Source of the DNA: an uncultured Sphingomonadales bacterium | GTDB taxonomy: Bacteria > Pseudomonadota > Alphaproteobacteria > Sphingomonadales > Sphingomonadaceae | Assembly (NCBI GenBank): GCA_903958285.1 | Contig: CAJBSR010000127.1 | Span: forward strand, 1-10,041 | DNA: 10,041 nt | Direction: 5' to 3' | Notes under the pieces: generated by a model | What the model was told of the DNA's origin: nothing | Database searches by the model: none | Seen by the model: the letters and a program-made list of their open reading frames with translations, nothing else | In this document: one piece after another, positions 1 to 6,979 of the stretch | Position numbering within the stretch: the first letter of the stretch is position 1 | Layout: each line of letters begins with the position of its first letter | Program-made: the position numbers and the translations under genes

Positions 1-1
1 C

Positions 2-1837
2 TATTGGCGCAACCCCGGCGACGCCGGTGTCGGCATTTCGCTCAACTGGACATTGCCGGCAGGCGCCACGCTTGGCCCAATGCGCTGGCCTGTGCCTGAA
101 AAGCTGGTCGTGGCCGGGCTGATGAACCATGTCTTCAATGGCGATCATGCTTTGCTGCTGCCGGTTGCGATCCCGAAAGGTCTGGCACCGGGCACCCGCC
201 TCCCCATCCGCGCCGAGGCGCAATGGCTCGCTTGCACGGACAAGATTTGCGTGCCCGAACGCGGCATGCTGTCGCTTGATCTGACCGTTGGCGATGGCGC
301 TGTCACACCCGCGGATCGAGCCCGCTTTGATGCATGGCGGGCAAAGCTCGCGCTGCCCTTGGGCGGGCAAGCCACGTTCCAGCGCGACGGGACACGAGTG
401 CGGATTGCTGTTCCGCTCCCCGCCAGCGTGTCAGCAACTGACCCCTGGTTCTTTGCCGAAACCGAAGACGCGATTGCCTATGCCGCGCCCCAAAAGGCAG
501 AACGGCGGGGCGATCAGCTGATTGTAGAGACAGAGGCAAAGGGCAGTGCGGCTGACCGGCTGACCGGCGTGCTGTCGACAGGCGGCGGGCGGGGCTTTGA
601 GATCAGCGCTGTGCCGGGCGTCGTGCCTGCACTTCAAGACGATAGCGGGTTCACGACCATCCTCGCAGCGCTGGCGGGGGCAATCCTTGGCGGATTGCTG
701 CTCAACATCATGCCCTGCGTCTTTCCCGTCATCAGCCTGAAGGCGATGAGCCTTGCCCGCGCAGGCGGCGATGAGCGCGCCGCCAAGCGCGAAGCGCTGG
801 CCTACACCGCCGGGGTCATGCTGACATGCTTGGCGCTGGGCGGGCTGCTGCTTGGCCTGCGCGCGGGCGGGGCGACCGTCGGCTGGGCCTTCCAACTGCA
901 GGAGCCGCGCGTGATCCTGTTGCTTCTCTTGCTGGTAACGGCCGTCGCGCTGAACCTTGCTCATGTCTTTCATCTGCGTGGCTTTGGCGGGGGTGAGGCG
1001 CTGGCAGGCAAGGATGGGGCGGCAGGCTCCTTCTGGACCGGCGTGCTCGCAGCCTTTGTCGCCACCCCCTGCACCGGCCCGTTCATGGCAGCGGCCTTGG
1101 GGGCGGCGCTTGTCTTACCTCTGCCCGCGGCACTGGCGATCTTTGCCGGTCTCGGCTTTGGGTTGGCACTGCCCTTCCTGCTGATCGGCTTTGTCCCCGC
1201 ATTGCGCCGACGCATGCCAAAGCCCGGCGCTTGGATGGCCCGCTTTCAGCTCATCCTCTCCATCCCGATGTTCTTGACGGCACTTGCCCTTGGCTGGCTG
1301 CTCTGGCGCCAGACGGGAACAAACGGACTGGTTTTGGGCGCCGTCGCTGCTGCCCTCTTAGCCATCGCCCTTTGGGGGATTGGTCGGCGTCAGGCGACGG
1401 GCAAGAGTGCCGCGCTGTTCGGTGCGTCACTGCTGGCCGTCAGTCTAGCAGTTGTTGCGCTGACACCCACCTCGCTGCTCGCAACGCAAAAAGCCGCTTC
1501 TGTTGCCGGCGAACCGTTCAGCGAAGCAAAGCTGGCCGCGCTCCGCGCCAAGGGCACGCCCGTTTTCCTCTACTTCACCGCAGACTGGTGCCTGACCTGC
1601 AAGGTGAACGAAAAGGCCGCCATCGAACGCGAAGAGGTGACCCGCGCCTTCGAAAAGGCCGGTGTGGTTGTCATGATCGGCGACTGGACCAATGCCGACC
1701 CCGCCATCAGCCGCTTCCTTGAAGCGCGGGGACGGTCCGGGGTGCCGCTTTACCTCTTCTACCCCAAAGGGTCGGCTGACCCGACGGAACTGCCGCAGGT
1801 GTTGACGCCGTCCATGCTGACGGCGCTCGCCCGCTAA
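2..1837 (+). CDS. dsbD: DsbD-family protein-disulfide reductase, 5'-truncated by window edge
   Basis: Inner-membrane thiol reductase of the DsbD/ScsB type. It passes electrons from cytoplasmic thioredoxin through the membrane to periplasmic disulfide isomerases, reductases or cytochrome c maturation factors. The frame is open from base 2, and the first residues (YWRNPGDAG) are already typical of the N-terminal periplasmic domain, so the true start lies upstream of the window; the TTG at 53 is internal. 611 residues are visible. Domains in order: periplasmic immunoglobulin-like domain with a CTDKIC cysteine pair (codons 233-235 and 248-250); a core of about eight hydrophobic segments (about 650-1480) with MPCVFP (710-727) and TPCTGP (1064-1081), which carry the two membrane redox cysteines; and a C-terminal thioredoxin-like domain with WCLTCK (1586-1603). 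All three cysteine pairs are present, so the protein looks functional. It ends at TAA 1835-1837, interlocked with the stop of the convergent GMC gene. Sequence shows the domains; the specific partner is unknown. The ScsB subtype is an alternative. Confidence 0.93.
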   Translation, partial: YWRNPGDAGVGISLNWTLPAGATLGPMRWPVPEKLVVAGLMNHVFNGDHALLLPVAIPKGLAPGTRLPIRAEAQWLACTDKICVPERGMLSLDLTVGDGAVTPADRARFDAWRAKLALPLGGQATFQRDGTRVRIAVPLPASVSATDPWFFAETEDAIAYAAPQKAERRGDQLIVETEAKGSAADRLTGVLSTGGGRGFEISAVPGVVPALQDDSGFTTILAALAGAILGGLLLNIMPCVFPVISLKAMSLARAGGDERAAKREALAYTAGVMLTCLALGGLLLGLRAGGATVGWAFQLQEPRVILLLLLLVTAVALNLAHVFHLRGFGGGEALAGKDGAAGSFWTGVLAAFVATPCTGPFMAAALGAALVLPLPAALAIFAGLGFGLALPFLLIGFVPALRRRMPKPGAWMARFQLILSIPMFLTALALGWLLWRQTGTNGLVLGAVAAALLAIALWGIGRRQATGKSAALFGASLLAVSLAVVALTPTSLLATQKAASVAGEPFSEAKLAALRAKGTPVFLYFTADWCLTCKVNEKAAIEREEVTRAFEKAGVVVMIGDWTNADPAISRFLEARGRSGVPLYLFYPKGSADPTELPQVLTPSMLTALAR

Positions 1838-3420
1838 CCCAAATCCGCCTTCACAAAATCGGCGCATCGCTCCCCGATCATCACGGACGGTGCATTGGTG
1901 TTGCCGGAAACAAGACGCGGCATCACCGATGCGTCGGCGATGTAGAGTCCCTCCACCCCGCGCACGCGCAAACACGGATCACACACAGCGTCCGCGTCAG
2001 ACCCCATGCGCGCCGTGCCGACGGGGTGGTAGACTGTGTCAGACCGGTTGCGGATCATCTGATCGAGGGCAGCATCATCCTGAAGCGGTGTGTTGTGTCG
2101 GTCCCGCCCGGCATGCTTGGCAAGCGCGGGCGCACCATTGATCCGGTGGACCATTTTGACACCGGCGCGCAGCACCTCAAGATCACGGTCATCATCGAGG
2201 AAGTTCGGGTCAATGAAGGGGGCGGCCATAGGGTCCGCACTGGCCAGACGCACGGTGCCGCGACTTTCGGGGCGCAGCACACAGACATGGATGGAATAGC
2301 CGACGCCGCTCACCGACTCGCGGCCATGGTCTTCCAGCATCGCGGGCACAAAGTGGAACTGGACATCGGGCACCGCGACATCGGGCCGCGTCTTCGCAAA
2401 GCCACCAGCTTCGGCATAAGGCGTGGTCAGCGTGCCGGTGCGCTTGGACCGCCACTGGAACACCGATTTGAGAAAGCGGATCGAGGCAGAGAGCGTGGTG
2501 CCGTTGAACACATCCCCGACTGTCTGAAAGCTGGCGACATAGTCGATATGGTCCTGCAGGTCCGCGCCGACAGCAGGCCGATCAACGATCACGTCGATGC
2601 CATGCGCCTTCAAATGATCGGCGGGACCAATGCCCGAGAGCATCAGAATCTGCGGCGTGCCAAAGGCGCCACCCGAAAGGATGACAGCACGACGCGCGCG
2701 GATGGTGCGGGTCGACCGCCCCTGCCGGATGCGGACGCCGACCGCCCGGCCATTTTCGATCAGAATCTTTTCGACATGCGCGCCGGTTTCAACATGCAAA
2801 CGTCCGGCCGCCTTTTGTGGCAACACATAGGCCCGCGCTGCCGTCCAGCGCTCACCGGCCCGTTGCGTGACCTGATACAGCCCCATGCCTTCCAGCTGCT
2901 TGCCATTGAAATCGGGATTGCGCGGCATTTGCAGTTCAGCCGCCGCATCGACAAAATCAACGCTGCCCGCATTGGGCCAAAGCTGATCGCTGACGCTCAA
3001 CGGCCCATCGGCGCCGTGAAGCTCATCAGCGCCCCGCACATTGCCTTCGGCGCGGCGGAAATAAGGGAGCACATCCTTATATCCCCAGCCGGTCGCCCCT
3101 AACGCGTTCCAATTGTCATAGTCCCAAGGCGCGCCCCGCAGATAGAGCATCGCGTTGACCGCGGAAGAACCGCCAAGGCCTTTGCCGCGCGGCTGATATC
3201 CGGTGCGGCCATTGAGGCCCTTTTGCGCGACCGTATCGAACCGCCAGTTCGAATTCCTCGGCAGGAACGGCAGCATGCCCGGCGCAATGACGCGCCAGCT
3301 GTTGTTCGCACTGCCTGCCTCAATAACGCAGACGCTAAATTTGCCGTCTTCGCTCAGCCGGCCTGCGGCTGCGCTGCCACCGGATCCGCCGCCGATGACG
3401 ACGATGTCGAACTCTTCCAT
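1834..3420 (-). CDS. GMC-family FAD-dependent oxidoreductase (choline/alcohol dehydrogenase-like)
   Basis: Flavoenzyme of the glucose-methanol-choline family that oxidises an alcohol to an aldehyde or ketone. 528 residues from ATG 3418-3420, a usual family length. N-terminal FAD-binding Rossmann motif GGGSGGSAAAGRL (residues 10-22); GMC signature 1 around 79-102 (GKGLGGSSAVNAMLYLRG); signature 2 around 250-266 (GGAFGTPQILMLSGIGP). Catalytic pair His465 (YHPVGT) and Asn509 (NTNAP), the same spacing as the His/Asn pair of choline oxidase. The residue aligned with the flavin-linking His of choline oxidase is Val88, so FAD is probably not covalently bound (inference). The start was chosen because AGGAAG lies 7 nt upstream (3428-3433) and the Rossmann strand follows at once. 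An in-frame ATG at 3438 would add six residues and lengthen the overlap with the hydroxylase gene. Last gene of the recQ-led run. The substrate cannot be read from sequence; BetA or AlkJ labels would be overcalls. Confidence 0.93.
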   Translation of the reverse strand: MEEFDIVVIGGGSGGSAAAGRLSEDGKFSVCVIEAGSANNSWRVIAPGMLPFLPRNSNWRFDTVAQKGLNGRTGYQPRGKGLGGSSAVNAMLYLRGAPWDYDNWNALGATGWGYKDVLPYFRRAEGNVRGADELHGADGPLSVSDQLWPNAGSVDFVDAAAELQMPRNPDFNGKQLEGMGLYQVTQRAGERWTAARAYVLPQKAAGRLHVETGAHVEKILIENGRAVGVRIRQGRSTRTIRARRAVILSGGAFGTPQILMLSGIGPADHLKAHGIDVIVDRPAVGADLQDHIDYVASFQTVGDVFNGTTLSASIRFLKSVFQWRSKRTGTLTTPYAEAGGFAKTRPDVAVPDVQFHFVPAMLEDHGRESVSGVGYSIHVCVLRPESRGTVRLASADPMAAPFIDPNFLDDDRDLEVLRAGVKMVHRINGAPALAKHAGRDRHNTPLQDDAALDQMIRNRSDTVYHPVGTARMGSDADAVCDPCLRVRGVEGLYIADASVMPRLVSGNTNAPSVMIGERCADFVKADLG

Positions 3421-4307
3421 GCCTGTTCTTCCTGCCATCTCTCTCTTATCGTATCGCTTGTTTCACGGCTGCCATCATGCGTCCAGCCGGGCTGACGCCA
3501 GATATAGCCCAGCTTATGCCGCCAAGGCGCCGTCCACACATCCTGTGCAATGCCGACCCATTCATGAAAGACCGACCAAAGCAGGTTGAACGTGCCCAAC
3601 TGCTTCACAATGCCGTAGCGGATCGGCTCCTCATAAACTTCCTGCGTGAACGTGCCGAACATCCTGTCCCAGATGATGAAGACCCCCGCATAGTTGCGGT
3701 CCAGATAGCGCGGGTTGGTCGCGTGGTGGACGCGGTGGTGGCTCGGCGTGTTCATCACGGCCTCAAACCAGCGCGGAAAGCGGTCAATCGCCTCGGTGTG
3801 GATCCAGAATTGGTAGATGAGGTTCACCGCGCCGACGAACGCGACCATCGCCGGATGAAAGCCCAGAAACAGCAACGGCACCCGGAAGATGAAGCTGATC
3901 GCGAAAAAGCCGGTCCAAGTCTGCCGCAGTGCAGTCGACAGATTATAATGCTGGCTGGAATGGTGGTTCACATGGCTCGCCCAGAACCAGCGGACGCGGT
4001 GGGCCGAGCGGTGGAAGGCGTAATAGGCCAGATCATCAATGAAAAAGCAGATGATCCAAGCCCACCACGTGAAGGGAATGGTCATCAAGCGAAAGTCATA
4101 CGCCCAAAGCGAAACGGCGATCACACCGCTCGCCACAAACAAGCCGGCGACTGTGCTGCCCATGCCAAAGGCGAGCGAGGTCAGCGTGTCTTTCGGTTCA
4201 TATTTTTCCGGCGCGCGGCGCTTCGCCCAGATCATCTCGATGATGATCAGCAGGATGAACCCCGGCACAGCATAGTCGATAGGGTTGGGAAGATTGGGGA
4301 TTGTCAT
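3354..4307 (-). CDS. Sterol desaturase / fatty acid hydroxylase superfamily membrane protein
   Basis: Integral membrane di-iron oxygenase family (sterol desaturase, fatty acid hydroxylase, carotenoid hydroxylase). Members use O2 to hydroxylate or desaturate lipid-like substrates in the membrane. 317 residues from ATG 4305-4307. Hydrophobic segments at about 13-27, 45-70, 80-97 and 135-168. The histidine clusters that bind two irons are all visible: HRSAH (99-103), HVNHH (112-116), His120, His170 and HHRVHH (190-195). The start was chosen because its ATG overlaps the upstream stop as ATGA, a coupling arrangement; an upstream in-frame ATG at 4337 would add ten basic residues inside the preceding gene. 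The Ser/Ala-rich tail after about residue 295 lies over the GMC start and looks like an extension made by overlap rather than part of the fold. Its neighbour, a GMC alcohol oxidoreductase, could oxidise its product (inference). Substrate unknown. Confidence 0.92.
   Translation of the reverse strand: MTIPNLPNPIDYAVPGFILLIIIEMIWAKRRAPEKYEPKDTLTSLAFGMGSTVAGLFVASGVIAVSLWAYDFRLMTIPFTWWAWIICFFIDDLAYYAFHRSAHRVRWFWASHVNHHSSQHYNLSTALRQTWTGFFAISFIFRVPLLFLGFHPAMVAFVGAVNLIYQFWIHTEAIDRFPRWFEAVMNTPSHHRVHHATNPRYLDRNYAGVFIIWDRMFGTFTQEVYEEPIRYGIVKQLGTFNLLWSVFHEWVGIAQDVWTAPWRHKLGYIWRQPGWTHDGSRETSDTIRERWQEEQAWKSSTSSSSAADPVAAQPQAG
3428..3433 (-). promoter_or_regulatory. Ribosome binding site for the GMC gene
   Basis: AGGAAG on the minus strand, 7 nt before ATG 3418-3420. 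It lies inside the coding sequence of the upstream hydroxylase gene and favours this start over the ATG at 3438, which has only a purine-rich GAGAGAG directly before it. Confidence 0.6.
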
Positions 4308-4705
4308 GCGGGAACGTGCCTTAGCCCTGCGGCCCAATATTGGGCGGCGTCACCGAGGTTGAGGGTGATCGACCCAAAGGTCTTTTCACCCGTACCGATG
4401 GTGAGAAAATTCTGATCCAGCCGTGCTTCCAGCCGCCGGTCCAATAGGCGTCCGACAAAAGCAGCGCCGTGGCGGCGCAGCAGCATCTGGCGACCTTGCG
4501 CATCCTTGAGGAGCGCGCCCATCCCGGCGCGGTCGATGACCATGTCTGTCGCGACAAAGCCGTACACCGCCTCTTGGGCGAGCGTACGGGCATGATCTTC
4601 ATCACGAATGCGCAGATCACCACCCAAGTTCAACAATTTGGCAAACCAAGCGAGCGCCAAGATCGACAAGAGCGAAACCCCAAGCTTGGCGATCACCGCG
4701 ATCAT
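4304..4705 (-). CDS. Small hypothetical protein with one N-terminal membrane helix
   Basis: I do not recognise this 133-residue protein. Residues about 4-27 form one hydrophobic stretch (starting AVIAKLGVSLLSILALAWF) that could be a membrane anchor or an uncleaved signal; no lipobox cysteine follows. The remainder is soluble-looking, rich in Arg, Leu and Asp, with no cysteine and no catalytic motif I can name. Its reality as a gene rests on position: ATG 4703-4705 forms TGATG with the stop of the rhodanese-like gene, and its stop forms ATGA with the hydroxylase start, so it sits coupled on both sides. No strong Shine-Dalgarno was seen (only AAGG about 11 nt upstream), which fits translation by re-initiation. 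It may assist the hydroxylase that follows, but that is inference from adjacency alone. Confidence 0.8.
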   Translation of the reverse strand: MIAVIAKLGVSLLSILALAWFAKLLNLGGDLRIRDEDHARTLAQEAVYGFVATDMVIDRAGMGALLKDAQGRQMLLRRHGAAFVGRLLDRRLEARLDQNFLTIGTGEKTFGSITLNLGDAAQYWAAGLRHVPA

Positions 4706-5133
4706 CAGGCCTGTGCCTTCAGCATGTCCATCAGGGGTCGCACGGGGGACACATCATAGCCTGCCTTGGCGGCCATATTGGTGAGCGAATCCGGATCGCC
4801 GCCCTGCGCGCTTTCGGCCAATGCCCAAAGCAAAGTCGAGCGCGTGCCCGAGCGACAATAGGCCAGAACCTTGCCCTCTGCTCCCTGCAAGGCCGCAACC
4901 ATCGCCTCGACCTGCGGCTGGCTGAAACCCGAATGGGTGATGGGGATCGCGACATATTCAAGGCCCGCAGCATGCGCCGCCGCCTCAATGTCCGCACCCG
5001 GAACCTGATCTTCCGATTCGCCTTCAGGGCGGTTGTTGATGATGAGCGTCACACCCAGCGCCTTGGCTTCCGCTACGGCATCCAGACCGATTTGCGGGGA
5101 GACCATCAGGTCATTCGTCACGGATCGAAACAT
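4705..5133 (-). CDS. TIGR01244/DUF442-family protein, rhodanese-like sulfurtransferase or phosphatase fold
   Basis: 142 residues, matching the usual length of the stand-alone TIGR01244/DUF442 family, which has a dual-specificity-phosphatase-like fold. Family hallmarks seen: LIINNRPEGE near residues 30-39 and the catalytic loop YCRSGTRS at 92-99. Cys93 and Arg98 are separated by four residues (CRSGTR), as in rhodanese active loops, rather than by the five of classical protein tyrosine phosphatases. Sulfur (persulfide) transfer is therefore a better guess than phosphatase activity. In other bacteria this domain occurs next to or fused with persulfide dioxygenase-type metallohydrolases; none is visible here. 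The start at ATG 5131-5133 is well supported by AGGAGGA 8 nt upstream. The gene begins 13 nt after recQ and its stop shares one base with the next ATG. Cytoplasmic; no signal peptide. Substrate unknown. Confidence 0.88.
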   Translation of the reverse strand: MFRSVTNDLMVSPQIGLDAVAEAKALGVTLIINNRPEGESEDQVPGADIEAAAHAAGLEYVAIPITHSGFSQPQVEAMVAALQGAEGKVLAYCRSGTRSTLLWALAESAQGGDPDSLTNMAAKAGYDVSPVRPLMDMLKAQA

Positions 5134-5141
5134 GTCTGCGG

Positions 5142-5148
5142 TCCTCCT
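5142..5148 (-). promoter_or_regulatory. Strong Shine-Dalgarno overlapping the recQ stop codon
   Basis: AGGAGGA on the minus strand, 8 nt before ATG 5131-5133. Its first two bases are the last two of the recQ TAG stop (5147-5149), so ribosomes ending recQ translation finish on the binding site for the next gene. This is the best ribosome binding site in the window. Confidence 0.75.
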
Positions 5149-6904
5149 AAAATCCCTTTAGAACAGCCAGAAACGCATCGCCATAGGCTTCAAGCTTACG
5201 ATCCCCCACCCCTGTCACCAACGCCATATCGCGCAGGCTCTTCGGGCGGATCTGGGCCATCTCGCGCAGCGTTGCGTCATGGAAGATGACATAAGGCGGC
5301 ACGCCGGCTTCGGCGGCCAGATCCCGCCGGCACGCCCGCAGCGCGTCAAAGATCGGATCGCCGACGGGATTGGCGCTGCTCTCCCCACGGCGGCGACGTT
5401 CACGCTTGGGCGGGATGACGATGGAGACATGGCCCTCCCCCTTCAAGATCGCCCGCGCTTCTGGCCCGAGCATGAGCCCGCCATGATCGGTCGTGCGCAA
5501 CGCATCACGCAGCGTGAGCGAGCGGGCGACAGGCTTGAGCATCGGGGCTTCGTCCGCCGTGACAATGCCGAAGACCGAGAGCCGGTCATGCTGCTGTTTC
5601 AGGACGCGCTCATCGCTTTTGCCGGTCAGCACATTTTCGATATGGCCCAGCCCATAGCTTTGACCCGTGCGATAGACAGCGGAGAGGAGCTTGCGCGCCA
5701 CCTCGGTCGCATCAACAGCAGCGGGCGGGCTTTGGCAATTGTCGCAATTCCCGCAGGTCTCGCCCGGCGTTTCGCCGAAATGCCGGAGCAGGACAGCGCG
5801 ACGACAACCGCCTGTCTCGACAAGAGCGCCGAGCGACGAAAGTCGCGCACGTTCTCCGGCCAAGCGGCTCGGTTCGACTTCGGACAGCCATTGTCGGGCG
5901 CGGGCAAAGTCTTCCGCCCCCCAGAACATCTGGGCCAGCGCCGGATCGCCATCTCGTCCCGCACGTCCCGTTTCCTGATAATAGGCCTCGATCGATTTGG
6001 GCAGCCCGGCATGGATGACGAAGCGAACGTCGGGCTTGTCGATGCCCATCCCAAACGCGATGGTTGCGACCATGACCATGTCTTCCGACGCCACAAAATC
6101 CGCCTGATTGCGCTTGCGCACATCCGCATCGAGCCCGGCATGATAAGCGCGCACCGGTCGCCCCGATTTGGCCAGCGACGCCGCGAGCTTCTCGGTCGCA
6201 TCGCGTGAACGGGCATAGACGATGCCTGCCCCCGGCGTTGTCGACACAAAGTCCGCAATCTGGCGCGGGCCATTGTCACGCGGCGAAATGGCATAGCGGA
6301 TATTGGGCCGGTCAAAGCCCGAGACGATCATCCCGCCAACCGGAATACCCAGCTGCGCCAATATGTCCCCACGCGTATGGGCATCTGCCGTTGCCGTCAG
6401 CGCCAGACGCGGCACCTCCGGAAATTCATCCATCAATGGCGCGAGCAGGCGGTAATCGGGCCGGAAATCATGCCCCCATTCCGACACGCAATGTGCCTCA
6501 TCGATAGCGAAGAGTGTGATCTTTCCCTGCCGCAGCAGGTTACGGAATTCGCCCGAAGACGCGCGCTCAGGCGCGACATAAAGCAGATCGAGCAGCCCGG
6601 CGCGGAACCGGTCCATCGTTGCGGCCCGGTCATCATCGGCGGACGTCAGCGTGGCAGCACGGATGCCCACCGCATCGGCGGCGCGGACCTGATCATGCAT
6701 CAGCGCGATCAGCGGCGAGATAACGACACACGTCCCCTCAAAAACCACAGACGGTAACTGGTAGCACAGCGACTTGCCCGCGCCTGTCGGCATCACAGCG
6801 AGCGTCCGCTCCCCCGCCATAACGCGATCAATGACCTGCGCCTGCACCCCGCGAAAAGCGGAAAAGCCGAAAGTGGCATGGAGCTGATCGAGGAGGGCTG
6901 TCAC
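5147..6904 (-). CDS. recQ: ATP-dependent DNA helicase RecQ
   Basis: 3'-5' superfamily 2 helicase acting in recombination and repair of stalled or broken replication forks. With GTG 6902-6904 as start it has 585 residues, close to E. coli RecQ (609). Seen in order: FRGVQ region (motif 0) at 17-21; Walker A MPTGAGKS at 38-45; DEAH box at 135-138 followed by the aromatic-rich CVSEWGHDFRP loop; motif VI YYQETGRAGRDG at 308-319; four zinc-binding cysteines at 367, 384, 387 and 390 (CGNCDNC); a winged-helix RQC region; and an HRDC domain in the last 70 or so residues. All key residues are intact. The start is uncertain: no in-frame ATG precedes the conserved region, GTG 6904 (VTALLDQ) fits the usual N-terminus, and TTG 6952 would add 16 residues. 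Neither has a clear Shine-Dalgarno. It heads the closely packed run of genes extending to 1834. Confidence 0.95.
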   Translation of the reverse strand: MTALLDQLHATFGFSAFRGVQAQVIDRVMAGERTLAVMPTGAGKSLCYQLPSVVFEGTCVVISPLIALMHDQVRAADAVGIRAATLTSADDDRAATMDRFRAGLLDLLYVAPERASSGEFRNLLRQGKITLFAIDEAHCVSEWGHDFRPDYRLLAPLMDEFPEVPRLALTATADAHTRGDILAQLGIPVGGMIVSGFDRPNIRYAISPRDNGPRQIADFVSTTPGAGIVYARSRDATEKLAASLAKSGRPVRAYHAGLDADVRKRNQADFVASEDMVMVATIAFGMGIDKPDVRFVIHAGLPKSIEAYYQETGRAGRDGDPALAQMFWGAEDFARARQWLSEVEPSRLAGERARLSSLGALVETGGCRRAVLLRHFGETPGETCGNCDNCQSPPAAVDATEVARKLLSAVYRTGQSYGLGHIENVLTGKSDERVLKQQHDRLSVFGIVTADEAPMLKPVARSLTLRDALRTTDHGGLMLGPEARAILKGEGHVSIVIPPKRERRRRGESSANPVGDPIFDALRACRRDLAAEAGVPPYVIFHDATLREMAQIRPKSLRDMALVTGVGDRKLEAYGDAFLAVLKGF

Positions 6905-6979
6905 GCTTGCGGCTTTGGCGGGGGCGAGGCGGGAAGTCGAGCAATCCCGCAAACATTCGGGGCGCAGCGGTGGAAAACG

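Noticed and set aside
53..55. TTG as the start of the DsbD protein
   Set aside because: The frame is open upstream to the window edge and the upstream residues match the family, so the codon is internal.
2026..3102. Long open frame on the plus strand opposite the GMC gene (358 codons)
   Set aside because: GC-rich codon use leaves antisense frames open. The product has no recognisable domain, while the opposite strand encodes an intact GMC enzyme with all its motifs.
3436..3438. ATG at 3438 as the GMC start
   Set aside because: It adds six non-conserved residues and lengthens the overlap, and the ATG at 3420 has a better placed AGGAAG. It cannot be fully excluded.
3477..4415. Plus-strand open frame opposite the hydroxylase gene (312 codons)
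   Set aside because: It is antisense to a protein with complete histidine clusters, and its translation is Arg/Ala/His-rich and low in structure, as expected for a shadow.
5279..6208. Plus-strand open frame opposite recQ (309 codons)
   Set aside because: It has no family features and no credible ribosome binding site, and it overlaps the conserved recQ motifs completely.
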